Shown here piece after piece: positions 10,471-20,895 of a stretch of DNA of 64,000 bases; position 1 is the stretch's first letter, and each line of letters starts with the position of its first letter. The DNA is from Cycas panzhihuaensis. Lineage: Eukaryota > Cycadophyta. The position numbers and the translations under genes were made by a program. Under the pieces are notes generated by a model. It did not search any database and was not told the origin of the DNA. It worked only from the letters and a program-made list of their open reading frames with translations. Location of the stretch: positions 120,969,741 to 121,033,740 of the forward strand of contig CM041465.1 of the NCBI GenBank assembly GCA_023213395.1. The letters run 5' to 3'.

Positions 10471-11343
10471 ATGACTTCAATCAATATTGGAGTATATATA
10501 TTGCCAGAGTCTCAAAAACTCGATGGCAAAAATTATGTAATTTGGAAATTTAAAATTTCCAATATTTTAGCCTTACAAAGGCTTATGGAGATTGTAGAAG
10601 AGAAAGATAAGAAACTTGATCAAAATCCAGTTGATGAGATTAAAGAGGCGGCTTGGCTCGATAGAAACCAAAAGGCATTGGCAGTCATCAACGTATCAGT
10701 AGCTGATGAGTTAATCACTCACCTTCAAGGCAAGACACTTGCATCGGAAGCTTGGAAGACTCTTAAAGATATGTTTGAAACAAAAAATGAAACAAGAGTC
10801 TTGTATTTAAGAAATCAGCTCTATTCATGTAAAATGACAAACAATGACTCTATCACTTCACACTTGCAAAAGCTGAAAGAAATTAAGGAACAACTTATTG
10901 CAGTTGGTGAAGATATCCAAGATAGAGAGCTTGTTAGCATTACTTTGAATAGCTTGCATGCAGGATTTCACATATTTGTGACAAGTATATGTCTTACAAG
11001 TAGACCTGAACCTTTAACATTTGAGGAGTTAAGTGGTCTATTGTTGCAAGAGGAGCAACGTATGGGTTTTTATAATGAAGGAGGAAGTAGCTCCATTGTA
11101 CTTGCCTCAAAATTTAAGAAAAAACCAATAAATCATGTTCCAAAGCATCCACTTCAAGCAAGCAACTACAACACTCAAAAATCAAAAAAAGATGTCACTT
11201 GCAAATATTGCAACAAAAAGGGACATCTTGAAGTTCAGTGTTGGAAGAAGAAGGCTGATATGAAGAAATCCACAAATGCTTTGTCAACAAAAGAAAATGA
11301 CAAAGTCTTTGTATTCAATACTACAAGTGAAAACTCATGTGAA
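10471..11343 (+). pseudogene. R6 gag
   Basis: A 291-codon frame from ATG at 10471. The capsid-type domain covers roughly residues 10-215 (KLDGKNYVIWKFKI, AWKTLKDMFE, TFEELSGLLLQEE). One zinc knuckle is present, CKYCNKKGHLEVQC (CX2CX4HX4C, intact). The frame ends at a TGA at 11344-11346, directly before the protease, where the polyprotein should continue, so gag is cut off by a nonsense codon. It would form the cytoplasmic particle in a working element. It is the best preserved gag in the window. Confidence 0.9.
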
Positions 11344-11346
11344 TGA

Positions 11347-14330
11347 TATGTGGATTTTGGAGCTTCAAAACATATTTCATTTCAAAAAGATTGGTTTGAA
11401 GACTTGAAGGAATGTAATATTCCTCCCATTATACTCGGAGACAATAGTCAGCATCAAGTTGTTGGTTGTGGCACCATCTGCATTCGTCAACCAAATTATG
11501 GAACCTTTAAGGTTTCTAATGTGCTATTTGTACCTTCCTTCAAGCACAATCTATTATCTGTTAGTTGCATAGCTCAACAAGATATTAAGGTAGAATTTGA
11601 TAAGTCAAAGTGTTTGATGAAAAAGGGCAATGTTGTAATAGCCCAAGGTGTTCATGAGAATGGAGTTTATAAATTCTCTAGCACCTATGAGCTTAGTCTC
11701 ATGACTAAAAATTTAGATAACACTTTATGGCATGACCGATTTGGTCATTTGAATTATACCAGTCTTCAGCTTGTGCATAGATTGAATATGGTAAGTGATT
11801 TACCTTCAATCAAGAAAACTGATAAGGTGTCTGAAGCTTGTGCACTTGGAAAGCAGCATAGGGAACCATTCCAGAAATCAAGGTGGAGAGCAAAGGAGAA
11901 GTTAGAATTGGTACATTCTGACTTATGTGGGCCAATCTCACCACATTCATATGGAGGAGCACAATACTTCATCACTTTTATTGATGATTTTACAAGAAAG
12001 TGTTGGGTTTCTCATCAAAAACAAATCTGATGCTTTTGCAAAGTTTAGAGAATTCAAAGCTGAAGCTGAAAACAATTCCAATAAAAGGATAAAAATATTG
12101 AGAAGTGATAGCAGAGGCGAATACTTATCCAATGAATTCATCAACTTCAGCAAAAATCAAGGGATACAGCATCAACTTACAACGGCATATACTCCACAAT
12201 AGAATGGTGTTGTAGAGCGAAAGAATCGAACCATTCTTGAAATGGCACGATGCATGATGAAGGCAAGAGATGTCCCAAAAGGACTTTGGGAGAAAAATTA
12301 ATCTGTTAGTGTACTTGTTAAATATTAATCCTACAAAAGTAGTTAGAAACATAACTCCAGAAGAAGCTTGGACTAATGTAAAACCTTCTGCTGCACATCT
12401 CAGAATATTTGGATGTATTGCTTATGTTCATGTGCCTAAAGAAAAAAGGCATAAACTTGCTGACAAGAGTACAAAATGTATTCTTGCAAGATACAACTCG
12501 ACATCAAAAGCATATAGGCTTTGGAATCTCACTGACAAAAAGATTGTCATAAGTAGAGATGTATTGTTTCAAGAAACAAGAGAAGATGATCAGCTTGTTG
12601 TACCTATAGAAGAAGAACAAAAGCATAAAGGAAAAGAAAAATGTAATAGTGAGGATAAAGCTTCTACCTCTTCTATTTCTGATTCTACATCTTTTCCTAG
12701 TTCTTCAAAAAAATTGCCCAAATGGTATTTACAAACCATTCAAGAATCTGGAGAAGTAAATCTAGACTCTGGAATTCAAACAAGAAGTAAGACTAATCTT
12801 GTTTTCATGGCAAATCTCTTAAGTGTTGCAGAGCCACAAACATTTCATGAAGCCAAGAATGTACCACATTGGCAAAATGCCATGAAAGAAGAATACGACT
12901 CTATCATGAAGAATGACACTTGGGATTTTGTCAAATTACCTCCAGGCAAAAAGGTAATTGGTTGCAGATGGGTATATCGAGTCAAGTATCAATCTAATGG
13001 TGCCATAGAAAGATACAAGGCACGTCTTGTTGCAAAAGGATAGTCTCAAACACCAGGAGTTGATTATGAAGAAACTTTTGCACCTGTAGCAAAAGTGACT
13101 ACTATAAGGATGATGATTTCTCTTGCAGCTCAGTTCGGTTGGGAACTTCATCAGATGGATGTAAAAAATGCCTTCTTAAATGGCATTTTGAATGAAGAGG
13201 TCTATATGAAACAACCAGAAGGGTTTGAAAAAGGAGAGAATGAACAACTTGTTTGCAAGTTGAAGAAAGCTCTTTATGGGCTGAAACAGGCACCAAGGGC
13301 GTGGTACTCACGCATTGATGAATATTTTGTTTCACATGGATTCACAAGATGTGAATCTGATCATAGCTTGTATGTGTTGCATAAGGATCATGATATCCTA
13401 ATTGTAGCTTTGTATGTGGATGATTTAATTTTGACTGGATCTAGTGTTGAAAAGATCAACATACTCAAAAAACAACTATCAAAAGCTTTTGATATGACTG
13501 ATCTTGGTTTATTGCATTTCTACCTAGGAATGGAAATCTGGCAAAAGAAAGATCATATCTTTGTATCTCAGTCAAAGTATACGTACAATTTGCTAAAACA
13601 CTTCCATATGGAAAGTTGTAAACCAATTTCAACTCTAATGGAAGTTGGTCTCAAATTGGTAAAAGAAAGCAATGAAAAAATAGTTGATGAAACTTTGTAC
13701 AGGCAACTAGTGGGTAGTCTTATATATTTGACTAACACTAGACCTGATTTGAGTTATGCTGTTGGTATTGTATCAAGATACATGAATGCTCCTTCAATAT
13801 CACATTGGAAAGCAGCAAAACACATTCTGAGATATGTTCATGGGACTATTTGGTTTGGACTCCTATTTCAGAAATCTTCTGAATTTGTACTACATGGATT
13901 TATCGACTCAGACTGGGCAGGAGATGCTGACACAAGAAGATCTACATCGGGATATTCATCAAACTCAATTTCGGAATGATCTCATGGAGCAATAAATTCT
14001 GAACAACGATTTCTTTGTCATCCATCGAAGGTGAATACAAAGTGCGATGGGCGCAACAATGAAGCTATTTGGCTTAGAGGACTTCTTAGCCACTTCAAAC
14101 TTGATCAAAATGAACCAACTCAATTATTTTGCGACAATCAAGGTGCAATCCAACTGTTAAAGAATCCAGTTTTCCATGCAAGGAGCAAACATGTGGAAAT
14201 TCATCATCATTTCATTCGAGAACAAGTGGAGAAGGGAGTAGTCGAATTGGTCTATTGTAGCTCAAGTGATTAAATTGCAGACTTACTTACCAAAGCCTTG
14301 AGTCGTGAAAATTTTGAAAGATTGAGAACA
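11347..14330 (+). pseudogene. R6 pol: protease, integrase, RT, RNase H
   Basis: The protease motif reads DFGAS instead of DSGAS at 11353. Then come the GAG-pre-integrase part (HDRFGHLNY), integrase (LVHSDLCGP, then YTPQ with a stop, then NGVVERKNRT), RT (YKARLVAKG with a stop after it, LHQMDVKNAFLNG, intact YVDD at 13412-13423) and RNase H (DSDWAGDADTRRSTSGY, CDNQGAIQLL). Frameshifts lie near 12005, 12300 and 13960, with stops at about 12200, 13042 and 14271. The lesions are few, so inactivation is fairly recent. Confidence 0.93.
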
Positions 14331-14361
14331 TTAATGTTTGTAAGAGAAAATGAACTTATCA

Positions 14362-14372
14362 TTATAGGAGGG
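14362..14372 (+). other. R6 polypurine tract
   Basis: TTATAGGAGGG immediately before the 3' LTR. Confidence 0.8.
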
Positions 14373-14746
14373 TGTTAGAAATGATGCACATTCCATTTCA
14401 TTTCATTTAAGTTCATTTTAGGTTCATTAGAATAATTCCTCACATGAAATATTCTATATAAGAATATTCTAGTGAGAGAAGATTCCCAGTCAAAGTTTCT
14501 AGAAGTCAAAGATGCTCAACCATTTATGAGTTAGTTTGAGAACACCAAAAAGTATGGGGACGTTAGGAGTTTGTTGAACCAACTCCTATGTTTAGACATG
14601 GTGTAAACTTATAAATAAGCAGTTGTATCATTCACATTTTTTTAATGAGAATTAGGAGAGTTTAGTCTTGTTGACGTATCATCACCTCTTGCTTCTTGCA
14701 TGTGATTTTATGTTGTAAGATTAACTTTTATCCCCTCATTCTTACA
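14373..14746 (+). repeat. R6 3' LTR
   Basis: A 374-bp partner of 9111-9484, starting TGTTAGAAATGATGC and ending CTCATTCTTACA. Confidence 0.95.
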
Positions 14747-14751
14747 GTATC

Positions 14752-15400
14752 TTAGGAGGCCCAAGTCTGTCATTTCAAATTCTCGCTTGAGTTGTTCTTT
14801 TATGTCTTCAGTGGCTTCTTCATCATTCCCGGTGAGAACCATATCATCGACATAAACAACAATTATTGTGATTTTGTCTCCCTTCTTCCTTATGTATAAG
14901 CTGGGATCTGAATCACACCGTTTAAAGCATTTCTGACATAGGTAATGATCCAATTTTGCATACCAAGCCCGAGGGCCTTGCTTTAATCCATATAGCGTCT
15001 TTTTTAATTTGCATACCAGATGCTCTTGTCCTTCTTTGACGTATCCTTCTGGTTGTCTCATGTAAACTTCTTCTTCCAATTCTTCATTCAAAAAGGCACT
15101 TTTTACATTTAGCTGAAAGATTTTCCAATCCTGTACAGCAGCTAGTGCAATCACTATCCTTACTATGTTTAACTTGGCCACAAGGGAAAAGGTTTCTTCA
15201 AAGTCTACTCCGGCTGTTTGAGTGTATCCCTTCGCAACAAGTCGTGCTTTGTGTTTCTCTATTTTGCCATTGGTTCCCTCTTTAACCTTATAGACCCATT
15301 TGCAGCTGACAACGGATTTGTTGGCAGGTAATTCTACCAGTTCCCATGTTTGATTTTTCCTAATTGAGTTCATTTCATTGTCCATCGATGTTTTTAACAC
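14752..15400 (-). pseudogene. R5 reverse transcriptase, upstream part
   Basis: The minus-strand frame from 15400 reads [42 protein letters not shown] and LKKTLYGLKQGPRAW. The catalytic YVDD is intact at 14854-14843, and [10 protein letters not shown] ends at the R6 insertion. This stretch is open for about 210 codons. The conserved block normally [12 protein letters not shown] reads FQLNVKSAFLNE, so an otherwise conserved Asp is replaced by Asn. Confidence 0.9.
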
Positions 15401-17035
15401 ATGTTGATCTTTGGCTTCTTGAAAAGTCTATGGTTCAACTTTGCTTAGTAGGGCCCTTCGCTTTTGACTTCGTGTTTTGTGTTCAAGCACATTGCCTTTT
15501 CCTTCTTCAATTGTTTTGATATAACACTTGGGGTAACTTCTTCTATTTTTGTGTGTCTTCTTCAATATTTGTTTCCCCTGTTGATTGCTTTACGACTGAT
15601 GCTTCTTCATCTGTTATTTCATTTTGGACTGATGAAGAGGAAGGAGATGATCTTGCAGAGGGAACTTCTTCTGAAGTGATTTCGGACACAGCTTCTTGTT
15701 TTGCCTCTTTCTCATTTGAGCTGTCTTCTTCATTGAAAACCACATCTCTACTTACATAGATTTTATTGGACTTAGGATCTATGCATTTGTAGGCTTTGGA
15801 GTTTTTGCTATAGCCTATCATAATACATTTTATGCTTTTTGCATCAATTTTAGACCTCCTTTTATCAGGTATATGAACAAAGGCTTGGCTAGCAAAAACT
15901 TTAAGTGAACTCACATCAGGTTTCCTACCTATCTAGGCTTCTTCTGGAGTGATGTCCTTCAGAGCTTTTGTTGGACTTCGATTTATTAGATAGCAAGCGG
16001 TACTTATTGCCTTTGCCCAATAAGATTTTGGCACTTTCTTTTCATATACCATACTTCTGGCTATCTCCATTAGGGTCCTGTTTTTCCTTTCTGCAACTCC
16101 GTTGGACTGTGGTGTATAATGAGTTGTGACTTGTTTGCGAATTTCTTGGAACTTGCAATAGTTCAAGAATTCCTTTGATATGTATTCACCCCCTCCATTT
16201 GATTTGATGCATTTAATTTTTGTTCCTGATTCTAGCTCTGCTTCTGCTTTAAATTCCTTGAATATTTCGAAGACTTCTAATTAAGAAAGTACACCTACAC
16301 TTTTTGAGTAAAATCATCAATGAAGGTTAAAAAATACCTGCAACCATTGATTGAGAGTGGTGTGATGGGACCACAAAGATCTGTATGAATCAATTCTAAC
16401 TTTGATTGTGCTCTCCAGGTGTTTTCTTTAAATGGATGTCTGTGTTGTTTGCCAAATTGGCAGCCTTTGCAGACAAAGTTGTCAGAAGAAATATGAGGCA
16501 GCCCACTTACTATTGCTGATTTTTCCATTGATTTTAGTGTTTCAAGTGGAAGATGTCCATACTTCAAATGCCAAATTTTATTGCTAGTTTTAACAACAGT
16601 ACAAGCTTTTTCTTCTACATTGGGAAGTACAGGATCTGATAGAAGTTTGTACAGATCATTACATCTTATGCCTTTTGCAATGATTTCTCCATTGTTCTTC
16701 ATGTCTAGAATATGACAATAACCTTCTTTATCAAAAATTGTTCTTAGCCCCTTTTTACTAAGTTGTGAAACAGAAAGAAGGTTCATTTTTAGTCCAGGAA
16801 CCAACAAAACATTCCCAATCTTTTTTACGTTTCCTTGCAGATTTATGGCAATTGTTCCTATCCTTTTTATGTCAAGTGGGTATTTATCTCCCAGTTCAAC
16901 TGATTTGTCGAAATTGCATGGCTTTAGGGTCTCAAACTAATCTTCACAGTTGGTCTTATGCCGCAAGGCTCTTGAATCAATGTACCATATATCACCATCT
17001 TTTAGACTCGTGGCCAGGGCCACGATGAATGACGT
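15401..17035 (-). pseudogene. R5 protease and integrase
   Basis: Right to left: the protease reads WYIDSRALRH, with the active-site Gly of DSG replaced by Arg. Then come VPGLKMNLLSVSQLSKKG, the pre-integrase part (WHLKYGHLP), a zinc site (CKGCQFGKQHRHPF), integrase (LIHTDLCGP, YTPQSNGVAERKNRT) and the linker FNEEDSSNEKEAKQE, rich in Glu and Ser. Frames change near 16295, 15930 and 15500. The homologous parts in R6 and R14 line up in the same order. Confidence 0.88.
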
Positions 17036-17039
17036 CTCT

Positions 17040-17962
17040 TCTTCTTCTTCGTCTGTTTTTTCTTTGTTGTATCCTCCAATAGGTCGTTTCCCTCTCTGAA
17101 TGTCGATCCTTCTTTGTGGCCATTGATATGTGTAATGCCCTGTCTACCTGCAGTGGTAGCAAATATCAAAAATTATGTAATTACTAGAAATGTGCCCGGT
17201 TTTTCCACAGTGGAAACACACTTTGGTATCTCTGCTTCATCCACGTCCTCTGGATTCTTGCCAATGTCCATGTCCTCTGAAGTCTGGAGTCGAACCTTGT
17301 CCACGAACCTGATTTCTTCCACGAGGGCCTAGATTTAATCTAGACGCGAATGCATCCTCTAGTTCTGAAGAATCCTCATAGCATTTGTTTCTCAGTTCCT
17401 GTCTTAACAACAGTCTTGTTAATTCACCAAGAGTCATTTTATCAATCTGGTTGCTATTTGTAATGGTGTTAATGGTTATGTTAAAGGATTTTGGTAACTT
17501 GGTTGCTACCAATTCCACCAGCTCTTGTTCTAAAATCATACCTCCTGCACTCAATAGGTTATTTTGAATTGAAATGACTTTGTGTATGAAATCTGTTACA
17601 TTCTCACTTTCTTTCATGTGTAGTTTGCATAATTCTTCTTTGAGTGCAAATATCCTGGCTTTGTTTTTCTGCCCATACAAATTTTCAAGACATTTCCAAA
17701 TGTCCGAAGAAGAATTCAATTTCTCAATGTACACCAAGAGTGAATCAGAAACTGCCATTTTTAAGGTGAGCATTCCTATATTATCTCTCTCCTCCCAACT
17801 TGCCAGCTTTGGATCCTAGGCATTTGGACGAGTTTCAGTCCCATTTGCAATATTCCAAGCATTTTTGACTCTTAAAATAGTTTCCACTTTAATTTTCCAA
17901 ATATGGTAATTGGAGTTAGTTAGTCTCTCTTGTTCATGCAAGGAAATAAATGTAGAAGCCAT
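17040..17962 (-). pseudogene. R5 gag
   Basis: An ATG at 17962-17960 starts a capsid-like frame (SLHEQERLTNSNYHIWK). It has a TAG at 17819-17817 and continues in the same frame to 17237 (SDIWKCLENLYGQKNKARI, LVATKLPKSF, MTLGELTRLLL). The downstream part shows two damaged zinc knuckles, CFHCGKTGHISSN lacking the last Cys, then CYHCR with a stop. An Arg and Gly-rich stretch precedes them. This is the usual copia gag layout. Confidence 0.85.
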
Positions 17963-18637
17963 TGGTTCTAAGAGAATCAGTAGAAGACAGAGTTGGACCG
18001 TACAATAGTATAGATTTTCGTATAGAACTAAGATGGTACGAAATGGGACAAACTATACCTCAAAAGAAAGAGCACGAAGAGAAGAGTCCAGATCTGGTTT
18101 TAGATTTTGAAGACAGGTCTTAGGCTAAGAGAAAACTGGCTCGAAAAAGAGGGAGGTGCGGCTAAGATTTAGCACATTTTCATTCGATTCTCAAAAAATA
18201 CTCCACGAAATCTCTTGCAATCAGTTCTAAAGTGTTCATAATATTAATACCGAGAGATTATGACAGATTTAGACTGGAAATCAGAGAAAGATCGAGAGAA
18301 ATTGATGATGGTACCTCCAAACCTGCGTAGACTGTTAAAGTGGCAAAAACTACCTCTAAACGTGCTTTGACGACTTCGACCCTGAAGAGAAAAGTGACGA
18401 GGACGTCCAGATCTACTTGTTGGTGAAATTTCGTCTCAAACAGAGACATTTGATTTTTCTTGTCAAATGCGATTAAATGCGTTTAGTACCACAGTCGTGC
18501 TCGGCTTTAATTGCCTCCAGGTCTATCCTTCTAACGACTTGAGTCTTAATCTTACCTTCGCTGGCTTCTCCGTCTGTCTTGTTCTGGGATTGCCTTCATT
18601 AGACACTAAACCCTCTCTTAAACAGGTAGGATAACCT
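17963..18637 (-). other. R5 leader
   Basis: Non-coding leader between primer site and gag. No other feature seen. Confidence 0.6.
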
Positions 18638-18649
18638 ACTCTGATACCA
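18638..18649 (-). other. R5 primer binding site (iMet tRNA)
   Basis: ACTCTGATACCA is the reverse complement of an iMet primer site and abuts the right LTR. Confidence 0.85.
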
Positions 18650-18861
18650 TGTTAATAATCTCAATTAAGATGAAGCAAAAACTTGTATTCCATGGAGATC
18701 TAGTTTCAATTAAATATACATCAAGCAAGATGACCGTTACAAACTAAATCATAACCGATCCATCCTTGATTGCCAAGTGTCATCATCTTAGACTAAAGTT
18801 ACATTTGAGGGTGTCCTAACATTACCCCTTTTGCACCTAGATAAAACATTACACTCGAACA
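18650..18861 (-). repeat. R5 5' LTR
   Basis: A 212-bp partner of 8074-8257, starting TGTTAATAATCTC and ending ACTCGAACA, followed by the GAAGA duplication. Confidence 0.92.
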
Positions 18862-18866
18862 GAAGA

Positions 18867-19316
18867 CTAGCACAAATTTCTACAAAAGTGGTTTGAGAAT
18901 TGAATTCATAGTGCTCTGAAAAGTTGTCGTCAACCCAAACGGCATGACTTTAAACTCAAATACTCCCTCGTGTACGAAAAGTTGTTTTGTATATATCTTC
19001 CTCTCTGATACGAATATGATAATACCTTAATCATAAGTCAATTTTTGAGAAATACTGTGCTTTGTGTATTTCGTCTAATAAATCATCTATCTGTGGGATA
19101 GGATAACAGTTCTTTACCATTAATTTGTTCAACCCTCGATAATCTACACACATCTTATATGATCCATCGTTTTTTGGATTGACCACAACCAATGATGCAA
19201 ATGGGCTTGAACTCGTGATGTATCCTTGACTTAATAATTCCCTTGTGATGTTTTCAATTTCTCTTTTTAGATGATAGGGGTGCCTGTATGGTTGGATATT
19301 TACTGGAGCTGCTCCT
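18867..19316 (-). pseudogene. R4 reverse transcriptase, N-terminal part
   Basis: On the minus strand the segment between R7 and R5 reads GAAPVNIQPYRHPYHLKREI, then ENITRELLSQGYITSSSPFA and VVNPKNDGSYKMCVDYRGLN. These are the opening motifs of a Ty3/gypsy RT. The following palm region toward 18867 has stops but leads to KFVLVFF across the R5 insertion. The protease lies beyond R7 to the right. Confidence 0.85.
19312..19316. repeat. Target site duplication of R7, left copy
   Basis: CTCCT, repeated exactly at 24531-24535. Confidence 0.9.
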
Positions 19317-19920
19317 TGGTGGATATTGTGAAAACAATTGTTTAAGGCTAAAATTTCAGCATGTTTTCGGCGCGGTTTCTCCCCCTAATATTTTTCGAGG
19401 GGTTGTAAGGGGGGGAAAACCGCTAAGAGGGGGTTCGGGGGCGATAGCCCCCGACCCAAAAAATTAGCCCTATAAACCATATTAAAATGTAAAGAGAATT
19501 AGGGTCGTTCGATACAAATACCCTAGATTCTACGGTTGAGATTCATGCCTTGGATGTCCCTCTCATGTAGCCCGTTTTAGGGTTTTTCTTATTATGTTGA
19601 ATGTAATGTAATGTACTGTGATGAGGGCGGCGGTTGGTTGTTGTTCCTAGAGTACTCTGCTATTGAGATGTACTGTTTCTCCATTCTATAGCAATAAAGA
19701 TCGATACCTTTCCTGTGTGGATGTTTTCCTAGCACACTGCTAGGGTTTTACCACGTTATATCGGGTGCATATGTGATGTTTATCTTGTATATTGATGTTA
19801 TTGTATTATCTCTAATTTTAGAACTTGCATGTTAAATCTTAGTTTTCGATTCCTGTAACTAGTTGCGAAATAGTTTAGATCTTGTGGCGGTTTAAAGTTT
19901 GGGACCTTGTATTCTCAACA
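19317..19920 (+). repeat. R7 5' LTR
   Basis: A 604-bp segment starting TGGTGGATATTGTG and ending GTATTCTCAACA. It contains a G-rich and C-rich block near 19379-19455. The 3' copy has about 44 more bases inside this block. Confidence 0.92.
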
Positions 19921-19922
19921 AG

Positions 19923-19935
19923 TGGTATCAGAGCC
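19923..19935 (+). other. R7 primer binding site (iMet tRNA)
   Basis: TGGTATCAGAGCC, a full match to the usual iMet site, two bases after the LTR. Confidence 0.9.
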
Positions 19936-19990
19936 ACTTTTGTTTTGTAGCGAGTTTGTGAAGGTTTTGGTGTCGGCTTTTCTACACCAA

Positions 19991-20895
19991 ATGGCGAAAC
20001 TAGCAGGTGCAAAGTTCGAGGTGGAGAAATTCAATGGCAAGAACAACTTTGAGTTGTGGAAGCTAAAAGCGCATGATATTCTTGTACAACAGAGTTTGTA
20101 CAAAGCCCTTGCAGGTAAATTGAAGAAACCCGCAAGGATGGACGATGATGATTGGGATGACTTAGACAAAAAGGCACTTAGCACAATACGATTGTGCTTG
20201 GCAGATGAAGTCTTCTTTAACATCGCAGGGGAGGAGATAGCAGCAGGATTATGGACCCGGTTGGAAGGCCTGTATATGACCAAATCAGTAACGAATAGAA
20301 TCTACCTGAAGAGGCAATTATACTCGTTACGGATGAAGGAAGGTACAAAAATTGCTGACCATTTAAATGTTTTCAATACTCTTATTTGTCAGTTGACTAG
20401 TATCGATGTTAAAATTGAGGATGAGGACAAGGCTGTTACCTTGTTATGCTCATTACCCAAATCCTGGGATAATATTGTCACCTCAATTAGTTTTAGCACT
20501 ACAGATGTATTGGATTATGATTCTGTTGTGAGTGCTTTACTAATGGAAGAAGTGCAGAGGAAATCTAGTCTTGAAACCTCCACACCAGAAGCCATGACAG
20601 TAAGGGGTAGAATGTTTGAGAGAGGGCAAAACTCCAGGGATACATCGAGGTCCAAGTCAAAGAGCAAAAAGAGTAAGCTCAGGTGTTGGCATTGTAATAA
20701 GACCGGTCACCTCAAGAAAGATTGTTACAAAAGGAAGGAGTTTCAGAAAAAGGAAGATCCTGCCAAGGAGGCGAATCAGGTGGAGTCAAATCAAGGTATG
20801 GATGATGATGTCTTGGTCGCTTGTAATGTTTCTCATTATCACCATGACTGGTTATTAGATTCAAGTGCTTGGCACCACGTGTCCACACAAGAGTT
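19991..20895 (+). pseudogene. R7 gag and start of protease
   Basis: I chose the ATG at 19991 because MAKLAGAKFEVEKFNGKN is the family-like start; the ATG at 19907 lies in the LTR. The capsid domain (NFELWKLKAHDIL, LWTRLEGLYM, LCSLPKSWDNIV) is followed by a basic stretch and an intact zinc knuckle, CWHCNKTGHLKKDC. The protease site reads WLLDSSAWHHV, with the Gly of DSG changed. The frame then shifts at about 20885 and continues at 20865-21479. Confidence 0.9.

Larger units (their letters stand above)
9111..14746 (+). mobile_element. R6: copia retrotransposon, nearly full length
   Basis: R6 has two 374-bp LTRs that differ at about eight positions by eye. It also has an iMet primer site with one mismatch, a clear purine tract (14362-14372) and a near-perfect 5-bp duplication. 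Gag is a single long frame; pol runs to the purine tract with a handful of stops and frameshifts. It is the youngest element of the first nest, consistent with being the innermost. Confidence 0.95.
8074..18861 (-). mobile_element. R5: copia retrotransposon with R6 nested inside
   Basis: R5 has short LTRs (8074-8257, 18650-18861), a purine tract beside the left one, an iMet primer site beside the right one and an exact GAAGA duplication. The minus-strand order is gag, protease, integrase, RT, RNase H, the copia order. It sits in the RT catalytic motif of R4 and is interrupted by R6 in its own RT. Without R6 it is about 5.15 kb. All domains have stops or frameshifts. Confidence 0.93.
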